DNA from: Halanaerobium sp964649895
GTDB taxonomy: Bacteria > Bacillota > Halanaerobiia > Halanaerobiales > Halanaerobiaceae
Assembly (NCBI GenBank): GCA_964649895.1
Contig: CAZYRX010000062.1
Span: 1 to 11,818 of the forward strand
DNA length: 11,818 nucleotides
Direction: 5' to 3'
The notes below the pieces were generated by a model. It did not search any database. It had not been told where the DNA came from and saw nothing but the letters and a program-made list of their open reading frames with translations. The number at the start of each line of letters is the position of its first letter. The first letter of the stretch is position 1. Shown piece after piece: positions 1 through 6,493 of this stretch. The position numbers and the translations under genes were made by a program.

Positions 1-1
1 A

Positions 2-100
2 TGGCGGGAATGTGTGGGAATCGAACCCACCACAGACAGGTCCGCCTGCCTGCCGCCGGATTTGAAGTCCGGGATGTCCACCATGGACACAGCCACTCCC
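2..100 (-). tRNA. selC: tRNA-Sec (UCA anticodon), selC
   Basis: This is the selenocysteine tRNA, which decodes in-frame UGA codons when delivered by SelB. Read on the minus strand it begins GGGAGTGG and ends with discriminator G and an encoded CCA, 99 nt in all. Visible parts are a 6-bp D stem (TGTCCA/TGGACA), a 5-bp anticodon stem (CCGGA/TCCGG) around the loop CTTCAAA with UCA, an 8-bp long variable arm (CAGGCAGG/CCTGTCTG, loop CGGA), and a 5-bp T stem (GTGGG/CCCAC) around TTCGATT. The long variable arm, 8-nt acceptor arm and UCA anticodon are diagnostic of tRNA-Sec. The eighth acceptor position is a G/A mismatch and the fifth a G.T wobble. It lies 97 nt downstream of selB in the same orientation. 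Confidence 0.97.
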
Positions 101-107
101 AAAAAGT

Positions 108-113
108 ATTTTA
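108..113 (-). promoter_or_regulatory. candidate -10 box for selC
   Basis: On the minus strand TAAAAT (5 of 6 to TATAAT) ends 7 nt before the first base of tRNA-Sec, the right place for transcription to begin at or next to the tRNA 5' end. No convincing -35 box is seen 16-18 bp upstream (TTTATT at 17 bp). In DNA this AT-rich the hexamer could be chance, and read-through from selAB is equally possible because no terminator is visible after selB. Confidence 0.3.
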
Positions 114-197
114 ACACAATTTAAATAATTAATAAATAGAAAACAGAAAATAATTATAATTTTATTAAAAAAAGTGATATATTAATAAAGTTAAAAT

Positions 198-2108
198 TTA
201 TCTTAATTTTCTTTGATCACCATCTCTGATTGTGAAATTATCTCTATCAAATTTTTCAAGTATTGGTAAAGCATATTTTCTTGTGCTGTTTAATAAGTCT
301 CTGAATTCTGCAAGTTCTATCGTTTCATTTTCTTTAAAATATTCTTTAAGTTCATCTTTTGCTTTATCTAATGCTGTTTTATATAAATATATATCTTCTT
401 TTAATCTGATTATTTCCCCTTCAGATAAGAGATAATCAAATACAGCTTCTGCTTTTTCTTGATTTTCAAATTGATTGATAATTTCAGGTAAAGAATCTGG
501 GGCAAAGAGATTGTTTTTATACTCTTTAATTATTTCCTCCATGATTTCTTTTTCACTATCATTTAAAATCACCTTGAAATCAGTCAGAGAAATCAGATTT
601 TTATTTTCTTCAATTAGTCCTTTTTGCAGCATGATCTCAATAACTCTATCAAGTTCCCTTTTATTGAGTTTAAATGCAAGTTGAGTCCTTAATTCTCCTT
701 TTTTCATACCTTGCTGTAGATGATGTTTATTATGATAATCACTAAGTTTCTGAAGAATTTCTTCTTTTAATTTATCTAATTTTTCTGTATGAATCCAGCT
801 GCTCTCACTACCTGCAGAAAGCTGAATAATAATTTCTTCTTCTTGAAGCAAAGTCAAAACTTTAGTTAATGACTTATCAGATAATCCAGTCTTCTTTAAA
901 ATGTCTCTTTTTTGTGCTGAAGCTTTATTTTTATTTTTGATAAACAGAGCAGTTCTTTCTTCATCAGAAGCATTCTCTAATCTTTGTAATTCTGAAACAA
1001 CATCAATCTCATTTTTCCTTCTTGGTGGAGGATCAATTTTTAGAATTCTGCCACCACCAATTGTCTGCATAGGAGAATATCTGCGAATCACAAATCTTTC
1101 TTTAAAATGAGCTACCATTTCATTTTCTAATCTAAACTGTACATAAGCATCTTCTCCTGGCAAAAGCTGTTCCCTATCATAAAAATAAATTCTGCCAAGT
1201 ACTTCCTGTGCACCTATATGCATCCTTATTCTATCTGCATGACTAACAACAATTTTAAGATCTTCAAGTAAATGAAGATGGCCTTCAAAAAATTTTGTTT
1301 TAATTAAAGAGTCAGGTGAAGCAAGTACATCACCTCTACTGATTTCACTTTTTTCTATATTTGCAAGATTAATACCAACTCTCTGCCCAGCATTTACCTG
1401 TTTGACCTGTTTATTATGAACTTGAAGACTTCTAACTCTAATCTCTTCTTCTTCAGGATAAATTTCAAGCTTATCTGCAACTGTAATGCTCCCTTTAAAA
1501 AGTGTACCTGTTACAATTGTACCGTGTCCTTTTAAAGAAAAAACTCTATCTATTGGGTAAAAAACATTATCTTCTCTATTTTTAGCAGGAATATTTTCAA
1601 TAATTGCTTCTATTTGAGAAATTAATTTATCTAATCCCTTTTCTTCAACAGCAGAAACCTCTATAATAGCTGCATTTTCTAAAAAAGATCCTTTAAGTTT
1701 ATCTCTGGTATCTTCTTTAACTAGTTCAAGCCATTCTGATTCAACTTTATCTATTTTTGTCATAACTACAATTCCTTGTTCCACTCCAAGTATATCAAGG
1801 ATCGATAAATGTTCATCTGATTGAGGCATCATACCCTCATCAGCAGCAACTACTAGTAATGCTAAATCAACACCTGCAGATCCTGCAAGCATGTTTTTAA
1901 CAAAATGTTCATGCCCAGGAACATCAATAATACCCAAAGTTTGGCCAGAATCTAACTCAAGATCAGTAAAGCCAAGTTCTATTGATATACCTCGTTCTTT
2001 TTCTTGTTCTAAACGATCAGTATCATGACCTGTTAAAGCTTTAATTAAAGTAGTTTTCCCGTGATCGATATGACCAGCTGTTCCAATTATAATATTTTTA
2101 TCATTCAT
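198..2108 (-). CDS. selB: SelB, selenocysteine-specific elongation factor
   Basis: SelB is the cytoplasmic GTPase that carries Sec-tRNA-Sec to UGA codons followed by a SECIS hairpin. The protein is 636 aa, close to the E. coli size of about 614. The N-terminal half is an EF-Tu-like G domain: P loop GHIDHGKT (residues 12-19), DVPGH (62-66) and TKID (117-120), followed by beta-barrel domains. Roughly the last 250 residues are the winged-helix region that reads SECIS in known SelB proteins. An upstream in-frame ATG at 2132 lies inside selA; the start at 2108 is preferred because GGAGG (2116-2120) stands 7 nt before it and MNDKNIII leads directly into the G domain. The gene overlaps the 3' end of selA by 8 nt (ATGAATGA), so translation is probably coupled. 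Confidence 0.97.
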   Translation of the reverse strand: MNDKNIIIGTAGHIDHGKTTLIKALTGHDTDRLEQEKERGISIELGFTDLELDSGQTLGIIDVPGHEHFVKNMLAGSAGVDLALLVVAADEGMMPQSDEHLSILDILGVEQGIVVMTKIDKVESEWLELVKEDTRDKLKGSFLENAAIIEVSAVEEKGLDKLISQIEAIIENIPAKNREDNVFYPIDRVFSLKGHGTIVTGTLFKGSITVADKLEIYPEEEEIRVRSLQVHNKQVKQVNAGQRVGINLANIEKSEISRGDVLASPDSLIKTKFFEGHLHLLEDLKIVVSHADRIRMHIGAQEVLGRIYFYDREQLLPGEDAYVQFRLENEMVAHFKERFVIRRYSPMQTIGGGRILKIDPPPRRKNEIDVVSELQRLENASDEERTALFIKNKNKASAQKRDILKKTGLSDKSLTKVLTLLQEEEIIIQLSAGSESSWIHTEKLDKLKEEILQKLSDYHNKHHLQQGMKKGELRTQLAFKLNKRELDRVIEIMLQKGLIEENKNLISLTDFKVILNDSEKEIMEEIIKEYKNNLFAPDSLPEIINQFENQEKAEAVFDYLLSEGEIIRLKEDIYLYKTALDKAKDELKEYFKENETIELAEFRDLLNSTRKYALPILEKFDRDNFTIRDGDQRKLR

Positions 2109-3519
2109 TTTCTTTCCTCCAGAAATTATCATTCAATATTTCCGCAAGTTGAACAATCTCATTTTCCTGAATAGTTTTCATATCTAAGATTACACTATCT
2201 TCACTTATTCTAGTGAAAATAGGAATATCTTGCTGACGCAGATTATATGCAAATTTCTCTGCAGAAATCTGATCTGAATCTATTTTTAATACAAAAGTGT
2301 TAATATCTATTAGCGGATAAGCTCCTCCGCCGACCTTTGCAGTATCTTTTACAATTTCTAATTTATAAAACTTACTTTCTTTAAGCAAATTCAATAGTTT
2401 TTCTGCTCTATGTTTAACCTCAGATACATCTTCAGTAAGCATTTTAAGTGTAGGTATTTCTTTGATAGCTTTTTCAAAATTCCTATATTGTTTAAGTGTT
2501 GCTTCAAGTGCAGCTATTGTAAATTTATCTACTCTCAAAGCTCTCATCAAAGGATGATATTCGATTTGTTCAATATATTTCTTTTTACCTACTATTATAC
2601 CAGCCTGAGGTCCACCTAATAATTTATCACCACTAAAAGTTACGATATCAATATTATCTTCTATACATTCTTTAACAGTTGGTTCATAACTCAAACCATA
2701 TTCTTGAAGATCAAATAAAATTCCACTACCTAAATCTTCAATTACCGGTATATCCTTATTATGAGCAAATTCTGTTAATTCAGCAGCATCAACGATCTCT
2801 GTAAAGCCCATAATTCTATAATTACTTGTATGAACTTTTAAAAAAGCACCAGTTTTTTCATTATATGCATTTATATAATCTTTTAAATATACCTTATTTG
2901 TAGCTCCAACTTCTACTAAATCAGCCCCACTCTGCTCCATGACTTCAGGAACTCTAAATGAACCACCAATTTCTACAAGTTCACCTCTAGAAATTACAAC
3001 TTCTCTACCTGCTGCAAGTGCTGCTAATGCTATTGTAACAGCTCCTGCATTATTATTAACCACTACAGCAGCCTCAGCACCTGTTAATTTTTTTAGAATA
3101 TCTTGTAAAGCCTGATAGCGGTGACCTCTTTCTCCACTCTCTCTATCAATTTCTAAAGTAGAATAATGTTCTGCTACTTCTTTGACAGCATCTACTGCTT
3201 TTTTAGAAAGTAGTGAGCGGCCAAGATTAGTATGTATTATAACTCCTGTTGCATTGATTGCTGCAGTCATTTTGGGTTGATATATACTATTTAAGTATTC
3301 TTCTACCTCTAAGAGAATATTCTCTGTCTGCAGATGATCAACATTAAAATCTTCTTCTCTGAATTCATCAGAAAGTATCTCACTACGAATATTGTCAGTC
3401 ACTCTACGAATTCCTTCAATCAAATCATCTCGTGAAAATTTATTTTTTATTTTTTCAGCCAGATCTTCAGAAAGTATATCATTTACTGAAGGTATCTGTC
3501 TTAGATATTTTTTGTTCAT
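2101..3519 (-). CDS. selA: SelA, L-seryl-tRNA(Sec) selenium transferase
   Basis: SelA is the PLP enzyme that converts seryl-tRNA-Sec to selenocysteyl-tRNA-Sec using selenophosphate. At 472 aa it is normal length. The PLP-binding lysine is K299 in FSGDKLLGGPQAG (295-307), the family hallmark. The block INATGVIIHTNLGRS (88-102) is also typical, as is the N-terminal helical region that binds tRNA-Sec. The start at 3519 has AGGAG 8 nt upstream. The stop is UGA followed at once by UAA, a sensible double stop in an organism that recodes UGA. The gene has its own promoter candidate in the gap after the TDT gene. selD (selenophosphate synthetase), needed for the substrate, is not in this window. Confidence 0.97.
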   Translation of the reverse strand: MNKKYLRQIPSVNDILSEDLAEKIKNKFSRDDLIEGIRRVTDNIRSEILSDEFREEDFNVDHLQTENILLEVEEYLNSIYQPKMTAAINATGVIIHTNLGRSLLSKKAVDAVKEVAEHYSTLEIDRESGERGHRYQALQDILKKLTGAEAAVVVNNNAGAVTIALAALAAGREVVISRGELVEIGGSFRVPEVMEQSGADLVEVGATNKVYLKDYINAYNEKTGAFLKVHTSNYRIMGFTEIVDAAELTEFAHNKDIPVIEDLGSGILFDLQEYGLSYEPTVKECIEDNIDIVTFSGDKLLGGPQAGIIVGKKKYIEQIEYHPLMRALRVDKFTIAALEATLKQYRNFEKAIKEIPTLKMLTEDVSEVKHRAEKLLNLLKESKFYKLEIVKDTAKVGGGAYPLIDINTFVLKIDSDQISAEKFAYNLRQQDIPIFTRISEDSVILDMKTIQENEIVQLAEILNDNFWRKENE

Positions 3520-3579
3520 CCTTAATACTCCTAAGTAATTTTTTTAAATACATTGATTTATTAGTCATCTTCATTCCTA

Positions 3580-3608
3580 ATTATATGTATCTTAGACTGA
3601 TTAATCAA
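3580..3608 (-). promoter_or_regulatory. selAB promoter
   Basis: On the minus strand a TTGATT -35 box (3603-3608) and a perfect TATAAT -10 box (3580-3585) are separated by exactly 17 bp. Transcription would begin near 3573, about 54 nt before the selA ATG. A perfect 10-nt palindrome, TGATTAATCA (3598-3607), overlaps the -35 box and could be an operator half-turn, though such short AT-rich palindromes are common by chance. This suggests selAB can be expressed separately from the upstream TDT transporter gene. Confidence 0.6.
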
Positions 3609-3617
3609 CACCTATTT

Positions 3618-4541
3618 TCAATTATTGGAATTAAGCTTAAATAAATAAGTAGAATATTTAATTAATACAAATGAAACCATAATGATTGAAATAATTTCAG
3701 AAGCTAAAGCTGGAAATTTTAGTATTTCTAAGGAATATATACTACTTAAATATTTATTGGCTAATTTTAATCCAACAGCAGTAATTACAAAAGGAAAAGT
3801 TAAAGCGGAATGGCTAGGATAAAATTTTAACTTGAGCATTTTAGGCAAATAAGCGATCACTGCAGTTATTGAAACTAAAGTAATAAAAATAAGCCAGCTT
3901 AAAAGGAAAATATTTTTGTCAGCGAAACTGCTCATATATCCTGCTAAACATAATCCAGCTGGAGCTGTAAAAATTGAAATGGTTGGTATTGCTGGCTCTT
4001 TGATCTCTCCTATTTTAAATACTCTATAAAATACTATCGGCAGAAGTATCATATAAGAAACAAATCCAAAATAGAATAATATTTTACCTAAAATAACATT
4101 ATCAAATGCTGGAGCAGTCAGACTACCAACTACAATACCAACATAAACAATAAAATAACTTGGGAATACTTTTTTAATATTGAAATTTATTAGAAATTTA
4201 CATGAAAATAAAATAAGAGCTAATAGATGAATAACTATTCCACTATACCAAATATATTGGGCAACTCTATAATTAATTGGAATTATATAGGTAGCAAGCA
4301 GCATTACTGCCATTGGAAAAGTTAAAATGACACTAGAAATAATTGGATTTTCAAGATCACACTTGCAATTATTAAAATCAAAAAGAAATTTTAAAATAAT
4401 AATTAAGGCTATTGCAGAAGAAATTAAACCAGCAGTTAATTTATAATAACTTCCATATACTGCTATAAGATTCCCTAGTCCTGCCAAACCAAGCATCAGC
4501 CCAGATATTGGTATAGGAGTATGTTTAATAAGTTTCTGCAT
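3618..4541 (-). CDS. TDT/SLAC1-family anion transporter
   Basis: This 307-aa integral membrane protein has about ten hydrophobic segments. It matches the tellurite-resistance/dicarboxylate transporter (TDT, TehA/SLAC1) family of anion channels and carriers. The N-terminal segment PIPISGLMLGLAGLGNL (residues 11-27) and the internal EPAIPTISIFTAPAGLCLAGY (in the middle third) resemble the conserved blocks of Firmicutes TDT proteins. Substrate cannot be read from sequence; known members move C4-dicarboxylates, sulfite, chloride or nitrate, or affect tellurite resistance. The start at 4541 has GAGGAGG 7 nt upstream, and that ribosome site lies in the last codons of the preceding gene, whose stop is only 2 nt away. 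The two are therefore almost certainly co-translated. A 98-nt gap with a promoter separates it from selA. Confidence 0.88.
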   Translation of the reverse strand: MQKLIKHTPIPISGLMLGLAGLGNLIAVYGSYYKLTAGLISSAIALIIILKFLFDFNNCKCDLENPIISSVILTFPMAVMLLATYIIPINYRVAQYIWYSGIVIHLLALILFSCKFLINFNIKKVFPSYFIVYVGIVVGSLTAPAFDNVILGKILFYFGFVSYMILLPIVFYRVFKIGEIKEPAIPTISIFTAPAGLCLAGYMSSFADKNIFLLSWLIFITLVSITAVIAYLPKMLKLKFYPSHSALTFPFVITAVGLKLANKYLSSIYSLEILKFPALASEIISIIMVSFVLIKYSTYLFKLNSNN

Positions 4542-4543
4542 TT

Positions 4544-5050
4544 TTAAACCTCCTCAGTAATAACACCATTATCAATAAAATTCTGCATAACCCAAGCTGC
4601 AACTTCTCCAGTTATTTGAATACAGTGTTCTGCCCTCTCTTTTGATTTAAAATCATCAAATTCTCTTGTCAGAACTCTACAGCAAGTAGAACCATATTTT
4701 TCAATAATATAATCATGAAGTGCTGCATTATTTGGGAATGAATTTGGCATTTCTCCATTGGGTTCTTCCCTTCCATAAGCAAGACCTAAAGCCATTACTC
4801 CACCACTTACAGCTCCACACAAACAACCAGATTTTCCAACTCCAATTGGAAATCCAGAAGCCATCTTTACAACTGCAGGATCAAAAGGCTGTCCAAGCGC
4901 ATTATTGATAGTGGTGACAACTGCTTCAGAACAGAAAAATTCTCCTCTACGAAAATAGCCTTCAGCCGTTTCTCTTATTTCTTTTACTAATTCTTCTGCA
5001 GATCTATTGTCATTTTTTACTGGAGAAAGCATTTTATTATTAATCATCAT
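4544..5050 (-). CDS. C_GCAxxG_C_C family probable redox protein
   Basis: This 168-aa soluble protein shows the cysteine pattern of the C_GCAxxG_C_C family, a group of probable redox or metal-binding proteins of unknown reaction. Visible parts are C40 in FFCSEAV, C76 and C78 in SGCLCGAVSGGVMALGL, vicinal C123-C124 in STCCRVL, and C143 in HCIQITG. The glycine-rich stretch after C78 is the family core. There is no signal peptide or membrane segment. The start at 5050 is supported by AGAGG 6 nt before the ATG; a second ATG follows immediately at 5047. It ends 2 nt before the TDT transporter gene, so the pair is a unit. A role in redox handling of the transported anion, or of selenium, is inference from position only. 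Confidence 0.85.
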   Translation of the reverse strand: MMINNKMLSPVKNDNRSAEELVKEIRETAEGYFRRGEFFCSEAVVTTINNALGQPFDPAVVKMASGFPIGVGKSGCLCGAVSGGVMALGLAYGREEPNGEMPNSFPNNAALHDYIIEKYGSTCCRVLTREFDDFKSKERAEHCIQITGEVAAWVMQNFIDNGVITEEV

Positions 5051-5161
5051 ATAATACCTCTTTCTATTTTAGAATATTATGTGAAATATATAACTTTTGT
5101 ATTAAACAAAAAATATATACTAAAAATCAAAATTTAAAATAATTTGAAATTGAAATTATTT

Positions 5162-5192
5162 ATTATACTTATATTTTTCCTCTCGACCTCAA
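5162..5192 (-). promoter_or_regulatory. candidate promoter for the C_GCAxxG/TDT pair
   Basis: On the minus strand there is a perfect TATAAT (5162-5167) with TTGAGG (5187-5192, 4 of 6) 19 bp upstream. The spacer is longer than the usual 17 bp; 19-bp spacers are typical of promoters activated by MerR-type regulators. The -35 hexamer lies inside one arm of the large inverted repeat at 5179-5266, so the repeat could control it. Transcription would begin about 105 nt before the gene at 5050. Confidence 0.35.
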
Positions 5193-5266
5193 AATTGCTA
5201 ATGATTTTTATAACTACTCATCATAAATTAATAAAACATTAGAGGGAAATTTTGAAGGCCGAGAGG
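5179..5266. repeat. large imperfect inverted repeat between grdD and the C_GCAxxG gene
   Basis: The outer arms at 5179-5196 and 5248-5266 pair over about 18 bp (CCTCTCG and CGAGAGG ends, CAAAATT and AATTTTG inside) with one bulged A and one mismatch or G.U pair. An inner stem CTAATG (5198-5203) / CATTAG (5237-5242) is perfect and is followed by TTTT/AAAA. The remaining AT-rich loop is about 25 nt. Neither strand has a T tract after the stem, so it does not look like an intrinsic terminator. It could be a structured RNA leader, an operator or a fold-back element remnant; I recognise no known family. The surrounding 290-bp gap (5051-5340) otherwise holds only small AT-rich hairpins. Confidence 0.7.
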
Positions 5267-5340
5267 ACTCTTAACTTAATAAGAGAAGTAAATGGCAAAC
5301 TTTATTTAAAGTTTAACAGCTAAAAATTTAATCAAATCTT

Positions 5341-6480
5341 CTAACTGATAAAACCAATTTCTAATAATTTTTCTTTAGCTTCATCATAATCATCTTCAGC
5401 CACTAAAATTACTGGACCTGTACATCCCATTCCTGTTTCTGCATAAATATCTTCTTTCCAGAGACTTTCTTTAGCAGATTCGATTTCAAGAATATCTATT
5501 CCTGCTATTTCTTCTCCAGTAACTTTTTTAGCTGGTGCAGTAACTTCTTCTGCAGCAGGGGCTGATTTACTCTCTTTTAATTCTGATATAATATCCTTTA
5601 AACCAGCTTTTTCAGCTTTTTTAATCTCATTTTTCATTATATCTAATAGGTTACCACGGCTTACCTCTGCCATAAATTTAATTGCATTTGCAATAACAGG
5701 TGCTCCTGAAGCTCTTGAAATAATACCTATTAGTTTATTGTAATCTTTACCAATACCTGGACCATAACCATAACCAACTGCTTCATATTGGCCTCCAGTA
5801 CTATAAGCAGAAAATATTTTCATAAGCATATTACCAGTTAGAGTATCTGTAACCATTACATCTGGTACTCCTAATAAAAGGTCATTACCCCTCATTACTA
5901 CTCCACCATCTGCTCTTACTGATTCAACAAAATTTATTTCATAACCACCATCAACAAGGCGGCGCAGATTTTTTTCTACAAGTCTAGCCCCTTCAACATT
6001 TAGAATACCAACTGTAGGTTCTTCAATCCCTAAAGATTTTGCAGCTGCAATACCATATACAGCATTTTTCAGCATTGAAGGAACTCTTTCTGTATCTGTA
6101 GTACCTGTTGTAGTGGCAATTAACATTTCTTCTCCTTTTCCCGGGGTAACAACTCTACCGACTGTAGATACTCCCATTGGAAAATTATAATGTAATGTTA
6201 CTGCTGCATCAATTTCATCTTCTTCCAGCATGTTATCCATAACTTGATGTGCATCAGCAAGACAATCACATTCATTGGTGCCACACCCTATTAAAGTCAC
6301 ATCAAGATCTCTATTTCTATTTTCAGCAATCTCAGCAGCTTTTTTTAATTCATCAACACCATGTTCACTATCTAAAAGAGTTAGTCCTATTCTTTGCTTT
6401 TCTCCAAACTCTCCGGTCTCAACTGCCTCAGCAAGTTGATTGAAAACTCCAGCCACCCTTTTTTTAATTTCTTCTGTCAT
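5341..6480 (-). CDS. grdD: GrdD, glycine/sarcosine/betaine reductase complex protein C, alpha subunit
   Basis: GrdD is the PlsX-related subunit of protein C, which finishes glycine, sarcosine or betaine reduction by releasing the acetyl group as acetyl phosphate. The protein is 379 aa, normal for the family. The late GMGCTGPVILV motif carries C353, matching the C-terminal cysteine shown in Eubacterium acidaminophilum GrdD to hold the acetyl thioester before phosphorolysis. GYGYGPGIGKDYNKLIGI and GNMLMKIFSAYSTGG are typical PlsX-like blocks. Just before the C-terminal domain (about residues 300-325) is an Ala/Glu/Lys-rich linker. An in-frame ATG at 6537 lies within grdC; the start at 6480 is chosen because GAGGTGG stands 8 nt before it and the protein then starts MTEEIKKRV. 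It follows grdC by 10 nt. Confidence 0.96.
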   Translation of the reverse strand: MTEEIKKRVAGVFNQLAEAVETGEFGEKQRIGLTLLDSEHGVDELKKAAEIAENRNRDLDVTLIGCGTNECDCLADAHQVMDNMLEEDEIDAAVTLHYNFPMGVSTVGRVVTPGKGEEMLIATTTGTTDTERVPSMLKNAVYGIAAAKSLGIEEPTVGILNVEGARLVEKNLRRLVDGGYEINFVESVRADGGVVMRGNDLLLGVPDVMVTDTLTGNMLMKIFSAYSTGGQYEAVGYGYGPGIGKDYNKLIGIISRASGAPVIANAIKFMAEVSRGNLLDIMKNEIKKAEKAGLKDIISELKESKSAPAAEEVTAPAKKVTGEEIAGIDILEIESAKESLWKEDIYAETGMGCTGPVILVAEDDYDEAKEKLLEIGFIS

Positions 6481-6485
6481 TTTAT

Positions 6486-6493
6486 CCACCTCA
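6486..6493 (-). promoter_or_regulatory. grdD ribosome binding site overlapping the grdC stop
   Basis: On the minus strand TGAGGTGG includes the grdC UGA stop, and its purine core lies about 8 nt before the grdD ATG at 6480. This fixes the grdD start and indicates termination-reinitiation coupling between the two protein C subunits. Confidence 0.85.

Noticed and set aside
232..1110. Plus-strand ORFs of about 60-70 codons opposite selB (and similar ones opposite selA, the cysteine protein, grdD, grdC, trxB and the BCCT gene).
   Set aside because: They are antisense shadows of strongly supported genes; their sequences are low-complexity Ser/Phe/Leu-rich and they match no family.
3479..3568. Minus-strand 29-codon ORF (MTNKSMYLKK...) upstream of and overlapping the selA start, with AGGA before its ATG; a possible leader peptide.
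   Set aside because: It is very short, has a weak ribosome site and basic low-complexity composition, and would begin only about 5 nt after the predicted selAB transcript start. AT-rich chance ORFs of this size are expected.
5137..5161. AAATAATTT/AAATTATTT inverted repeat with 7-nt loop, followed on the minus strand by T-rich sequence.
   Set aside because: The stem has no GC pair and lies just after a TATAAT box; in DNA this AT-rich it is expected by chance and would be a very weak terminator.
5268..5314. Small hairpins CTCTTA/TAAGAG (5268-5285) and AAACTTTA/TAAAGTTT (5297-5314) after grdD, considered as grdD terminators.
   Set aside because: Both stems are AT-rich and neither is followed by a T tract on the minus strand, so I see no clear intrinsic terminator for grdD.
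6491..6493. grdC UGA considered as a selenocysteine codon.
   Set aside because: GrdC ends here at normal family length, the next in-frame codons lead to UAA after two residues, and no SECIS-like stem follows.
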